Source of the DNA: Liopterus haemorrhoidalis
Lineage: Eukaryota > Arthropoda > Insecta > Coleoptera > Dytiscidae
Length of the DNA stretch: 64,000 bases
Direction of reading: 5' to 3'
Assembly: GCA_963971575.1 (NCBI GenBank)
Contig: OZ020611.1
Coordinates: forward strand, 60,793,381-60,857,380
Both the position numbers and the translations under genes were made by a program. Under the pieces are notes generated by a model that saw only the letters and a list, made by a program, of their open reading frames with translations, was not told the DNA's origin and made no database searches. Positions 22,749-34,533 of this stretch are shown piece by piece. The stretch's first letter is position 1, and the number at the start of each line of letters is the position of its first letter.

Positions 22749-25380
22749 GTAGGGGAGACCGGGGCTTGTTGTCACAGGGGTAAGTTGTCAAATCATCCAT
22801 ACTGGCGCCAAAACTTGCTTCAAATTTTTATTTTTGACACTAACAGCTACGTTACAAAGATCGTCATTGCCGATCCTAGTAACATTACTTTCCGATAGAT
22901 AGTATAAGAATAGTTCAAATATGTTGCTTTTACCTGTCAAAAGTGTAGTTCTGTAATCGTCTGTTTTAACGCTTAATTACGTATTCTAATTAGGAAGGTA
23001 AGGGAAATTTGTATATTATTATAGCATGTCTTTTCACCTTTCTGATGTATAAAAATATATTGTTTGAACTGTTATAAGCGAGTTAATTTTATTTTTTGGA
23101 AAAGTCTAATTTGGGGTTAGATGTCGCAAACGCATGAGACAATTTGGCACACTGTGACAACTTACCCCATATTAGAAAAATTTTGTATTTTATTTTCTAT
23201 AAAATCGATTAATTTGAGTATTTGTTATTTAAAATCGAAATTTTAAGTAAAAAGATAGGTCGGGTGAATTCATGTAACAATTCAAGCTACAAAAGCTGTG
23301 AAAAACACAGACAACCCAGTATCTATTAGACAAGCAGCAAAAGATTGTGGTGTTCCTTATAGAACACTAGCTAGATACATTAAACAAGTAAAAGATGAGG
23401 AGCTATTAGGGGATAGATCTAATGCTCAAGTATGGTACAAAAAAACCAGACAGGTGTTTTCTGATGCCGAAGAACTAAGTTTAGAAAATTATCTTAAAAA
23501 AGCATCAGATATTTATTTTGATCTGACCCCAAATGAAGTTCGACGCTTAGCATACGAGTATGAAAAAGCACTGAAGAAAAACTTACCAGAAAACTGGAAC
23601 AATTCAAAAATCGCCGGTCCAGATTGGTTCACTGGATTTCTAAAACGGCACCAATGTCTATCAATAAGAAGTCCTCAAGCTACTAGTTTGTCAAGAGCAA
23701 CCAGTTTCAATAGAAATAATGTGAAAGCATTTTTTGATAATTTGTGCCAACTTTATGATCGACATCACTTTGGTCCAAGTAATATCTATAATATGGACGA
23801 AACGGGTATAACAACGGTACAGCGCACAGACCGTATTGTAGCAAGAAAAGGCTTTAGACAAATTGGTTCATTGACTTCAGCTAAAAGGGGGACATTAGTT
23901 ACGATAGCGATCGCTGTATCTGCCACCGGTAATAGTGTTCCACCTTTCTTCGTATTCCCTCGGGTTCATTATAAACACTATTTTCTTCAAAATGCTCCAC
24001 CTGGTAGTGAAGGCACAGCAAATCCCTCTGGCTGGATGAAAGAGAACAATTTTATCGAAATCATGCAACATTTTGTGGCTTTTGTGAAATGTACCAAAGA
24101 TAGTCCAGTATTATTGCTACTAGACAACCACGAGTCACATTTATCTATATCTGTTCTTAATATTGCCAAAGAAAATGGGGTGGTCATGTTATCATTTCCA
24201 CCTCATTGCTCACATAAACTTCAGCCATTGGATAGAAGTGTCTTTGGCCCACTTAAAAAATATGTGAATTCGGCATGTGCATCGTGGTTAAAAATCCATC
24301 CAGGCCAAACTATTGGCATTTACGATATACCTGGAATATTAACTACAAGTTTACCACTTGCTTTGGCTCCTCTTAATATAACTGCTGGATTTAGAACAAC
24401 TGGAATCTATCTTTGTAACAGGGATATTTTTATTGATGCCGACTTTTTACCAAGCTATGTAACCGATCGACTTAATCAAAATGAGCAAGTTGATTTAGAA
24501 TTTCGTAATTTATCTGATAGAAATATGTCTAGCGAAGAGAACATTCAAAATGTAATTCCACCTCCGCTCAGTATTGAGAATGAAATATTAACTCAACTAG
24601 ACAGACCAGGTCCGTCTGGAATACAGCAACAACCCAAATCAGTTTTATCACCAGAAGACATTCGACCATTGCCAAAGGCAGGTGAAAGAAAGTCTGTAAT
24701 TAATAGAAGAAAACGCAAATCGGCTATCCTAACGGATACACCAGTGAAAAATGAATTAGAAGCTGTAAGAAATGAAAGAGATAAAAAAAAAATTAAACTA
24801 AATCTGTCAGCAAAGTTAAATAAAAGAAGAAAATCGAAGAAATTACAGATGAAGAAAAAGAATGAAATAAGTGATGAAGAAGACTCTTATTGTCTAGTTT
24901 GTGGAGAAAACTATAGTTCTTCCAGAGAAGTATGGCTGCAATGTACCAAGTGCCACAATTGGTCACATGAAAAATGTACCAATGGCGATGTATTTTATGT
25001 CTGTCACAATTGTGATTCTGACGATGACCTATAAATGTATCCTATATATTATTATTACATTTCTACTATTTTTTATTATCTTAATAAGTTTATATTGATA
25101 TAAATCTTTAATTTGCATAAGTATAATTGTCAGTGACAATTTACCTCGTATATTGTGACAACATACCCCTTTTCGGGGTATATTGTCACACTTTTTTTTA
25201 ATTACAAAAACGTTTACAAAACTATAGTAATTGTTATATTTAATAAATATTGTATTTGTATTTTTGTACTCAAATGATCAATAAACAAATTAGTAAATAT
25301 AGTTTTAAAGTTATTACTTCCTTAACAAAATTAAAAAATAAATAGTAAATTTTGTGACAATTAGCCCCGGTCTCTCCTAC
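22749..25380 (+). mobile_element. pogo/Tigger-like DNA transposon, nearly full length
   Basis: Terminal inverted repeats of 28 bp (GTAGGRGAGACCGGGGCT.. and complement) enclose 2.63 kb. TA-containing flanks exist but an exact TA duplication is not clear. Copies of TGTGACAACTTACCCC-like sequence recur at the left end, near 23152 and near 25155-25195, the last as a palindrome. It carries one long transposase frame. Confidence 0.85.
23268..25034 (+). CDS. pogo/Tigger-type DDE transposase with C-terminal PHD finger
   Basis: An uninterrupted frame of almost 590 codons. In order: a psq-type HTH (IRQAAKDCGVPYRTL, about residues 10-30), a CENP-B-type HTH (LTPNEVRRLAYEYE to GPDWFTGFLKRH), and a DDE core with NMDETG, LLLDNHESH and HKLQPLDRSVFGPLK supplying the acidic residues. 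A basic linker follows, then a Cys-rich end (CLVCGE, WLQCTKCHNWSHEKC, CHNC) that fits a PHD finger. No ATG precedes the HTH: GTG at 23298 or upstream sequence after a TGA at 23265. The first residues or a 5' exon therefore seem lost, and activity is doubtful. Confidence 0.85.
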   Translation: MHVTIQATKAVKNTDNPVSIRQAAKDCGVPYRTLARYIKQVKDEELLGDRSNAQVWYKKTRQVFSDAEELSLENYLKKASDIYFDLTPNEVRRLAYEYEKALKKNLPENWNNSKIAGPDWFTGFLKRHQCLSIRSPQATSLSRATSFNRNNVKAFFDNLCQLYDRHHFGPSNIYNMDETGITTVQRTDRIVARKGFRQIGSLTSAKRGTLVTIAIAVSATGNSVPPFFVFPRVHYKHYFLQNAPPGSEGTANPSGWMKENNFIEIMQHFVAFVKCTKDSPVLLLLDNHESHLSISVLNIAKENGVVMLSFPPHCSHKLQPLDRSVFGPLKKYVNSACASWLKIHPGQTIGIYDIPGILTTSLPLALAPLNITAGFRTTGIYLCNRDIFIDADFLPSYVTDRLNQNEQVDLEFRNLSDRNMSSEENIQNVIPPPLSIENEILTQLDRPGPSGIQQQPKSVLSPEDIRPLPKAGERKSVINRRKRKSAILTDTPVKNELEAVRNERDKKKIKLNLSAKLNKRRKSKKLQMKKKNEISDEEDSYCLVCGENYSSSREVWLQCTKCHNWSHEKCTNGDVFYVCHNCDSDDDL

Positions 25381-26559
25381 TTAGTACTTGAGTACATGAA
25401 TATCTTCTCAGATAATTTTATTTTAGTAACGACAGGTTTGTAAAATTTCGTACTGAGCACTATAGGGGATATTTTAGTGGTGATATCAAGAACATCCATT
25501 GCATTAATCTCGGGGCGAAGATTTCTCTCCTCTCAATGACTTAGAGTTGAACGCCTCAGGGAGTGTGTGAATCCCTTGATTCCTCAAACACGTGGAGTTA
25601 GATAACCTCTTGAAGCTACTAATCTTGTAGTTACTCGCAATGTCTCTCCCAAATTAATAATCGTCTGGAGTTCCTTCCTCCTCTTACTAATCGGCTGGAG
25701 TTATTAATCAATCTTCCAAAGTTTTTAATCGTCTGGAGTTATTCCTTAAATTCCACTGTAGTATTGTGAATTAATAATATGTTCAACTTTTATAAATCGT
25801 ATTAACTACCTCTTATTGAAAATTCTTAGACAACACTTCCATATTTCTGCCACGTGGTTTTTCAAGCTCCCGCACGGAGAGACCAACGTCTGTCCCCCTT
25901 CTTGCGCAGGAAAGAACGATATTGTTCGTCCTACATTTGCTTAGCTATTTTCATAAAGATCGTAGCTAATTTTTAAACTAAATTTACAGTTTAGATCAGT
26001 AATAAATTACGTTATATTTTCGATAAATGGCAAGAGTACCTTAATTAATTCAAATAATTATGCCCTTTTTTAGCGCCGCTAAATATTGAAAATATTACTA
26101 CCTATTTATGTTAAAATAAATTCGTAACAATATATATCAATTTCTAGAAAAATGCATAAAATACGTAGATGTTCAATAAATAAATCTAATATTTCAGCAG
26201 CTACTGCAGTTGACCGCGAACATCTAGCTAAAAAACAAAAAAAAAAAGGAAAAATTGTGTGAAGTGTGAATTTTACATATTTCCGAGTTTTATTAAGTTA
26301 AAGAGGCCAACAGAATGCTGGATATCTAATAAAATAAAAGTGTTTCTTTTAAATTGTCAAATAGGTGAAATAAATAAATTAAATCATGGGACATTTCGCA
26401 TTTTATTTCAGTAAATTCATCTTCAGCCAATGTTATGCAGTTATCATAGACGGTGAATTGAGGAAGGTCATGTATGGAACAATCCTTGGTAAATACTAGG
26501 TTAAAAAACATGAAAAATTGTACATAAAAAATATAAATTTTATGAAAAATAAGTACAAT
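25381..26559. other. Intergenic stretch with short repeats
   Basis: No gene recognised. AATCGTCTGGAGTT or AATCGGCTGGAGTT occurs three times between 25656 and 25740 at spacings of about 30-38 bp. A GC-richer part at 25500-25640 has no readable frame. Confidence 0.5.
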
Positions 26560-27310
26560 CGAATAAGTCACCGTGCCAGTATTTAAAATCAAAAATTTTG
26601 ATTTTCTCAGATTTTTAGACTTACCCCTCCTGGGTTAAAGGGTGCAAGAAGAGAATCTCATTAAAACAATGATATTTTAAAAAAATATTTTTTTTTTTAT
26701 TCCTTAACTTACATCTCAAGAGCTTTCTTTTGAAAACACACAATAAATATTTAAAAATAATTGTTTTTTGAACGACACAAAAATTTTATATTTTTCAAAA
26801 AACTAATTTGATCAAAAATTCCTGTTGAACTATTTCGGTTCCCATGAATGTACATTATTGAGATTTTTTTCAGATTTTTAAATATCACTCTTCTGGGAAA
26901 TAGGATGGAGGACAAAAGTTGTTGATTTATATTTGGCGAATATCCCATAAAGAAATTATTTTTCATTGATATAAATTTGTTTCTTTATCATTCAAAATTT
27001 TAAAAATATATTATTTTTCATTAAATACCTACATATTTGTTTATATTTTCCCGCGATTTATTGTTTTAAACTCTATAATTTTTATATACACTGCTCTAGG
27101 AAATAGGATAGGGGCAAATGTTTTGACCACTTGCCAACGATGACCGATGGACACCTACTCAGAATGGATGACCATTTTTCACTCACCGAACATTTTAGAT
27201 TGTTCCGGCACTGCAGTCGATCTTGAATGATTTTTTTTTCTTTTTTAAGTAACTCGTGTGATTTAAGTTTGGCAATCACTGCTGTAATAGCTCACTTACA
27301 GACAGACCGT
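26560..27310 (-). mobile_element. Diverged HINE-like element
   Basis: On the minus strand a short GTCTGTCTG run (complement of 27301-27309) is followed by core sequence. Near 26850 that core includes AATGTACATTCATGGGAACC and, closer to 26800, CAACAGGAATTTTTGATCA. The same core lies in the HINE copies at 7.7 and 58.4 kb. The ends could not be delimited. Confidence 0.5.
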
Positions 27311-28490
27311 CAGCGTGAATACAGTTTTTATAAATTATCGTCTCTCTCGAATAGTCTGGACAGACACGAAGGGGAAGGGGATCATTGGCTTTTTTAGTCA
27401 TCACTCGAATTTTGGAAGTGAGCACCTTTTTGTTAGATCAAGACTTGCATTTTGGAAAATAAATTGCTTTTAGCTTGCACTTGTTGCCGAGTAATATCCC
27501 GGTTTCCACACTTTTAAAATAATTTTGTCTTCTGAGCCGCCCTCCTCAAGTAGCTGCGTGCGCGCCTCCTCTAGACGCTTCCAGCGATCACTACTAAAAT
27601 CCAGGAATTGCATGAATATACCTTGGACCACTTAGTCGGAATCCCACTTGTATTTGAACTTGTATTTTGCTGCTAAACACAATTGTATAATTTATCAAAA
27701 TACATACGTATATGTAGGTAGTTCAGTTTCTCGGTTTATCTTGAATTTCTAACTAGTACGTTGCAAATTACTATTGGGTTAGTATTACTTTGGAGTATGA
27801 CAGAACTATAACTAAATTGCATATATCGAACTTTACTTTATGATATTCTCAGCTGCTCCGTAACCTTTCCTTTCAAGTATTATATGTTTACTATGAATAT
27901 AATTTCTCTATATCGTGATATATTTGGAGTTTTTTTGAAAACTAAACAGCAATTATTATAATATTTCTCTTTCTGCTAGATAACTTGCTACTTGGACTCA
28001 CACAAATATTCCATGATGTTCTTTTAACGCTACGTATAATCCCCAGAGATTACAGTTTTTTTTTACAATACGAACAACCTGAAATAAAATTAGAAGCAAT
28101 CTATACACCAAATTTTGCAACGAATTTTTATCTATCTGATAGGATATTTTTAATTGTAGAAATAGTAGTTGTAAGAATTTCATCGCTCAATAACTTATTA
28201 ATAAATATCAAACAACAATGTTCTGCAATTTTTTAAATATATTTGTAGGTTTCATATAACTTTTACATTTATATTGTTTTGGGTAGAAATATTCAAATAA
28301 TACGTCGTCATTTATTCGACATGATTGTTTATGGTTTAGAACCTTGTCAGTGCTCACTCGCACAGAGCCGCTTTTAAAACGTCAAATCTAATATATTCAA
28401 GTGTGTAAAGATACAGATTTTCACTAAAAATACAAATTGATTCGCATGCTTTAATTAGCATGACTGCCGTTTTTATCTTGCTGGAATTCT
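27311..28490. other. Stretch with no recognised feature
   Basis: AT-rich DNA; frames at 27985-28236 and its antisense are short and match nothing I recognise. Confidence 0.45.
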
Positions 28491-28553
28491 TGGCTCTACA
28501 ACCAATGTTAAGCCTCGGCCACTAACCAACGTCCTGAACGACCGCTAACCAAT

Positions 28554-28790
28554 TTAGAATTCATAGAACTCGATATCCTGCTCAACACCCTGACATTGTA
28601 ACTTAGGTCTCCCTGCTTTTCGCTTTGCTACCGGTTGAATATCTATTGTGTGCTTCGTAGTTCTGTTCGCGCTCATCCTTTTGACGTGCCCAAACCACCG
28701 AAGTCGTTTCGATATTTTTATATGTTGAACAACGATATCGCCATTAAAGACTTCATAAAATTCAAAGTTATAGGGGCTTCCCATAACTGG
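28554..28790 (-). pseudogene. LINE RT C-terminal scrap
   Basis: Minus-strand translation contains VVQHIKISKRLRWFGHVKRM and later KRKAGRPKL, the 'RLRW.GHV.RM...GRP' signature at the end of many insect LINE RT proteins. Only the tail is present. Confidence 0.65.
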
Positions 28791-28994
28791 TCTTCTTGCA
28801 ACGGACCAAAGGCTTATGGAGGATTTTGCGTTCAAATGAGCTCAAGATGTTTAAGGCATTTTGTGATATTGCCCATACACCATACATACTAACACAGGTC
28901 TTATCAATGTCTTGTGTATAGAACATTTTGATCTGTAATAATGTCTTTTAGATCGAAAGTGTCTAATAAGACCATAGTAGATTTTTTGAGCAAG

Positions 28995-28997
<3 letters not shown>

Positions 28998-29058
<61 letters not shown>

Positions 29059-29072
29059 TAAATAATAATAAC
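28998..29072. repeat. (TAA)n microsatellite, target of R4-like copy 1
   Basis: About 23 TAA units with one variant stretch (ATATAAATAA) at the right. The R4-like element begins at 29073 directly against it. Confidence 0.95.
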
Positions 29073-30201
29073 AAGTCTTCACCCGAAATCTTCTGTGCAG
29101 CGCATTTACCTCCCTCGTCAAAATGGGGGTCGGGGATTACTGAATCTGGAGTGTTTGCACGATCGACTCGTCCTGGTTACAGCTAACAGTATCCTCAGAA
29201 GTCAGGACCCACTATTACAATTCGTTAGTGAGCACGAATTTAATGGCAAAGGGGCGTTTCTTTACCAGACAGCGCGAAGAGCAGCAACGAGATTTAACCT
29301 GGCAGACTTGAGTCCCGTCAGGGAAAACGCTGGAGTATAACTCTCTCGGGAGGAGTACAACAGAGTTACCGGTTCGGTGAAACGAGGCGAGACAGACATG
29401 TTGACAAAAGAACACATGAGTAAAAGTATGCACTCTGTGTTCTTCAAACATATTAAAAGTCTAGAGTTGTCCACCGAACTTACGTTCTCGTTTCTTAAGT
29501 CTGCTGGTTTGAGATCGGAAACAGAAGGTTTTGTGTTTGCGTGTCAGGATGGTGTTATAAATACTTTGGCGTACAGGGCCCGCATATTCCAAATAGCGGA
29601 GTCCACACTCTGTAAGTTGTGCCACTACCATCCTGAAACAATTATGCACATTCTGTCTGCTTGTCCATCTCTTGCAGCGTCGAGCTACGTGTCTCGACAT
29701 AATGCTGCTCTCCGCGTGCTCTACTATCATCTTAGACATGCCTATGGTATTGATCAAATACCGGTTATACCGTACGTCCCTTCTGACATAGAATCGGTGG
29801 TGGAAAATTCCAAGTGCCGAATTTATTGGAATTACTCTTTCCCCACCTCGAGGTTACTGACAGCCACTAAGCCGGACATAACCCGCCTGGATATCGAGAC
29901 CAAACAGATGTTTGTGATCGAATTCTCAAGTCCAGCTAAGAAGAATATCTCTCTCAAGGAGGAGGAAAAGCGGTCCAAGTATATGGACCTCTTGTCCGAG
30001 CTTAGAAAGCGGTATTCCGGGTATAAAGTTAAGCTTGTAGTCCTGATAGTTGGTGTTTTGGGTGGCATGAAAGTCTCCTTTCGAAGGGAAATCGAGTCCA
30101 TTCCCGTCTGCAGATCTTCTGCCAACTCTTTGATCTGCAGGATGCAGAAAGCAGTGCTACTCGGGCCACTCCGCATTGTGCGGGCACTGGATCTAGCGTA
30201 A
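29073..30201 (+). pseudogene. R4/Dong-like LINE, 3' half of ORF (copy 1)
   Basis: 5'-truncated. The frame has one stop, TAA at 29338, where copy 2 has CAA; otherwise it is open to TAA at 30201. It encodes the region after the RT, then a CCHC-type knuckle (CKLCHYHPETIMHILSAC), then a restriction-like endonuclease with KPDITRLDIETKQMFVIEFS (PD..E catalytic pattern) and KRSKYMDLLSEL. A C-terminal restriction-like endonuclease places it with the R2/R4/NeSL group rather than APE-type LINEs. It is about 95% identical by eye to copy 2. Confidence 0.8.
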
Positions 30202-30534
30202 TTTCTGCGGCTGCATATCGCCAGGGTTTGGGATGCAGTCTTGTGTATTTAGCTCCACTAGTCTCTAGTATGACGCGGCTCAAAAGGTTGCTGAAGTTTG
30301 AGATTAGTGGACGCTTGTCAAGACCTGACAAATCCCATAATAATAATACAATTACCGCAGGGGAAGTTCTTAATGGCCATAACACCTGGCTATTTGCTGA
30401 GCTTTCAGGCCTGATGATCCCGCGAACCCTCAATCACGCAAGGGAAGTTCGCAATGGTCGCAACATCTGACCATATCGAGGTTTTGGGCCTGATTATTCA
30501 ACGAACCCTGAATAATAAAAATAATAATAATAAT
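30202..30534 (+). repeat. R4-like 3' UTR with 81-bp duplication and (AAT)n tail
   Basis: After the stop, a GC-richer UTR contains two diverged direct units starting at 30357 (GCAGGGGAAGTTC) and 30438 (GCAAGGGAAGTTC), each ending in CGAACCCT.AAT. It closes with an (AAT)n run at 30511-30534. The next R4-like element starts immediately after. Confidence 0.7.
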
Positions 30535-31483
30535 CGGGGTACGGCCGTCTTTTGACCGAAAAAGCTTAGCGCCCTCTCCCTCCGTATCACTATCATAGTG
30601 TTACCACGGCAGGAACCAATTGGGGGTAACGTTGACCCTACCATCTGGTCGATGAATCCTGCCACCGTTTCATGGGGCCAACCTTCCCATGAAACGTATA
30701 AATGGTTCCCAAAAATACAAGAAACCATACAGCTTCCCACAACGGGTCCTTCTCGGATGGGGACCTACAAAACGTTGGGCGAAGCTACAATCCCGCTAGC
30801 CGGGCACGCCACAGGTGGACACCCGAGGAGCAGGAAGACCTGCTTCAGGTTTACGAGGCAGCGTCACCCCATCGCAGGAGCTACATGGTCAGAGTCCACT
30901 CACAATGGTGTGAAAATCATCCCAAGCTGGACTTCATGACGCAACAAAATCTGCGCGACCAAGTAGCACGCCTGCGACGCAGGATGAGGCGATCGAGACG
31001 AAGAGAGTCGAGAAGGTTGTCCCAAATACCGGTGCAGCCATCGACACCTGCAAGCCCACCAACGGGAGGTGGGCAGATAGCCACTGGGTCTTCCCCAGTT
31101 AATGCAGGAATAACATCCTCTTCACCGGAAAAAAATCTTCGTGAGGATTTTCTAGCCCTTCTCTCGCCTCATTCTGAACGCACCCGACTTGGACACAATA
31201 AGTTCAAAGTTCGTGCTGATGACCTCACGCGACTTAATGAACTTATTGACAAGCAAATTTCCCCTCAGAGTAGTCTCTGGGAAATCGACTGTGCTGTATA
31301 CGCTGCAGCAGCTGTGCTGACGCCAAAACGAGCTTTGGCCTCTAAGGCTTTTAACGGCAAACTGCGTATAAAGCAATTAGAGAAGAAAATGACGCGTTCA
31401 CGCCCGGAAGCTTCTCATATTCAGTGTGCTATTGATGCTTTACGAAGTATTAAGCCGCTAAGTGCGAATACTAAGCGCATAAT
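30535..31483 (+). CDS. R4/Dong-like LINE copy 2, 5' UTR and N-terminal part of ORF
   Basis: The element begins CGGGGTACGGCCGTC right after (AAT)n. The frame from 30702 carries RWTPEEQEDLLQVYEAAS, a Myb/SANT-like DNA-binding segment, then a very basic stretch (RLRRRMRRSRRRESRRL) and a Ser/Pro-rich linker. It runs open to 31483, where a CR1-like LINE interrupts it inside the codons for T-K-R-I-M. The same frame resumes at 36286. The protein presumably binds its TAA-rich target; that is inference. Confidence 0.75.
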
Positions 31484-31629
31484 AATAATAATAATAATAA
31501 TAATATTTATTGACCACAATACAATACAATTAAATTGTTTACAGTCAGTCAAACAAATAGTGTAGATTTATACAAAAAGAGTTACACATAGATATAATTA
31601 TTACTTAGATACAAAAACTAATGATAATA

Positions 31630-34533
31630 CTAAAAATTTAAATCAAAATATTCGGACACAGAGTACAATGGATTTTGAATTAGCACATCCTTCACAAACG
31701 CTTCAAATTTATTTTGGGGTAAAAGTCTTACTGACTCTGGCAATTTATTAAAGAATTTAATAGCGTAGTAGGTAGTGCTATTTCTGGATTTTGATAGGCG
31801 GCTGAATTTAGGATATATATCATTCTTGTATCTAGTATTATGATTATGAATGTCATTAAAAGATTTAAAGTCGTTTTTATTTTTGTAAAAAAAATTTTAA
31901 CAGGCAAAAATGTAGAGTGATGGCAGAGTCATAATTTGCAAAGATAAAAAAGATTTTTGACAGTCTGCTCTGTAAGAAATGCCGTCAATGATTCTCACAG
32001 CGCGTCTTTGCAATGCAAAAATTCTATCAGCAGAGGACGAGTGTCCCCATGCTAAGAGGGCATAAGAAATATGTGATTGAAAAAGTGAGTAATAAGCTAC
32101 TAAGAGCACATCTTTAGTTACTATGTCCACAAGATTTCTCAGTAAGAAAATTGTTCTACATAGCTTACCACTCACATAATCAACATGGTGTTTCCAATTT
32201 AATTCCCTGTCAACATATACCCCTAAAAATTTAATAAAGCCTGGACTCTCAAATGTATACTTTCTTAAAGAAATAACCATACTTTCACATTTGTTTGTGT
32301 TTAGAGACAACATGTTTGCCGCAAACCAATTGCTAGCATCGTTTAAATGTGAATCACTATTACTAATTAAATCGCTAAATGATGTGGATCTTGAAATGAT
32401 CGTAGAATCATCAGCATATAAAACCGTTTTAGTTTTTAAAAATGAGGGAAAGTCATTAATGTAAATTAGAAATAGAAGCGGACCGAGGATCGAACCCTGA
32501 GGTACTCCACATTCCAATGGCAAGATATCTGATTGATTGTTATTAACAGCAACATATTGATTTCTGTTTGCTAAGTAAGATTGTATTAGTTGCTGACTAT
32601 TCTCATTGAAACCATATTTTTTAATTTTGCTAATTAATAAATCATGCGGCACACAGTCAAAGGCTTTACTTAAGTCCAAGAAAGTTGCCATGCAAAATTC
32701 TTTAGATTCGAGGGTGTCACATACCTCTTCTAAGAAATCTAGTATGGCATCAGTTGTTGATCTGTTTGAACGAAATCCGAATTGAGATGAATTTAACAAA
32801 TTATTTCCTTCTAAGAAAGAAACAATTTGTTTATATAAAATTTTTTCAAATATCTGTGACAGAATTGGTAATAGTGATATGGGGCGATAATTATTTAATT
32901 CTTCTATGTCATCTTTTTTATGAAGAGGGAGGACTTTTGCTATTTTTAAAACATCAGGAAAACAATTTGACTCTATGCATCTATTTATAACTTTTGTTAA
33001 GGGCATAATTATTGCATTCTTAACATTTTTAATTAAGTTGGTATTTATTTCATAAATATCCCGTGTATCGCTATTTTTTAGAGAATTTATGATGTCTCTC
33101 ACGGTATTATATGATACTGATTGAAATTCGAAATGGACATTACTCAAATCTAAAGACAGGAAGGATGTAGCTGAAAAATTTGTTTTGGGTAGGTTTTCAT
33201 TTAATTTTTTAGCGATATTAACGAAGTGTTCATTGAAATCATCAGGACACAAGTTGGTACTCATAGCTTGTTTAGTATTAGATTTACCTCTATTATTGTT
33301 AATGACTTTCCATACATTTTTAGAAACATTGTTAGAAGATTTTATAAAAGTTGAATTTGCAATAATTTTAGCATTTTTTATCTCACTTCTGTATTTTAAT
33401 CTGTATTTCTTGAGGGCTGTGTGCGTTTGGGTATTAGGGTTATTTAGGTAGCTATTTTCAATTTTGTGTAAAGAACTGCGCATGTTTTTAATATTATTAT
33501 TGAACCATTTAATATTATGATTGATATTTGTCGGCAGATCTTTTCTATTCTTAATGGGAAAACTCGACTTAAAGGCATTTAGAAAGTTATTTAAAAAAAG
33601 ATTGAATACTTGTTCACTATTAAGATCTGGTTGTAAAATATTCCAATCTATAGACTCTAATTTGTTGTAGAAAGCAAATTTACCCGCTGCCGTAATAGGT
33701 GTATAAGTTTTAGGCTCATTTTTGCGATTTATACTATTATCAGGCAGACACGTATCAAATTGTATGCCACTGTGATCTGATAAGGAGGTACAAATTTTGG
33801 TAGCAATGGGGTAACATGGGTATTTATAGTGCATGTTATGGTAAACGTTGTCAAGTTGATTTTTTCCTCTAGTGGTAAAGTTTACATTAGACGAGAGTCC
33901 GTAAGACTTAAAAAAATCATTTAGTTGCACAGATTCCCTATCTTTAAGATTGAATTTGACATTGAAATCACCACAGATAATGACATTCTTATTAAAATCA
34001 ATTTTACTACAAATCGGGTTTAGTTGAGACATGAAAGTTTTAAAGTCACCATAAGGAGAACGGTAGATATCCACAATAATTAAGTTTAGGTCGGGGATTA
34101 AAACTGCAGTTACCTCACAACACACTATAAGATTAAGTTTATTTATTTTCGTTAGTGGTATGGATATAAGGTTCTTTCTGGTAAGTATCATAACACCCCC
34201 GTGGACAATTGATTTCCTTGAAAAATGTGATGCAACATTGTAACGTTCCAAAGCAAATTCTTCGGTTTCATCAACATTCAGCCAGTGTTCCGCTAAACAG
34301 ATAATGTTGAAACTCTTATCACTGAGAAAGGCCTCAAATTCATTTTTAATTTTTCGTATTGACTGAATGTTGATGAAAAACAGAGAAAATACTTTATGAT
34401 CTTTACATGTATTTAGAGGCTGATTTCTTGATCTAAAAAATGGTTCTCTTGAGGTGATTCTTGAGCTGATTCGGGCGAAGAGGGTATTGAAGACAGCTGT
34501 TTTGTCTCTTGTGGTGTGGTGTCTCTTGTGCAT
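31630..34533 (-). pseudogene. CR1-like ORF2: endonuclease-reverse transcriptase with one stop
   Basis: N-terminal APE-type endonuclease (FFINIQSIRKIKNEF, CLAEHWLN with catalytic Glu, GGVMILTRKN, IICGDFNVKF, SDHSGIQF) is followed by the RT (VLPLHKKDD, NYRPISLLP, FLDLSKAFDCVPHDLL, CGVPQGSILGPLLFLIYIND, VLYADDSTI). The conserved C-terminus follows. A TAA at 31894-31896 (after LPSLYIFAC) interrupts the last ninth; the same frame continues with NKNDFKSFNDIHNHNTRYKN to a TAG at 31630. One base change would explain the stop. The start ATG at 34533 overlaps ORF1 by 121 bp. Confidence 0.85.

Noticed and set aside
23298..23300. GTG as genuine start of the pogo transposase
   Set aside because: Eukaryotic genes rarely start at GTG; the frame continues upstream to 23268, so a lost ATG or a missing exon is more likely.
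25656..25740. CRISPR-like array from three AATCGTCTGGAGTT repeats
   Set aside because: Repeats are short, few and imperfect, in a eukaryotic context; spacers of this size arise by simple duplication.
28941..29186. Poly-Asn protein
   Set aside because: Translation of (TAA)n read in the AAT frame, running out of frame into the R4-like element.
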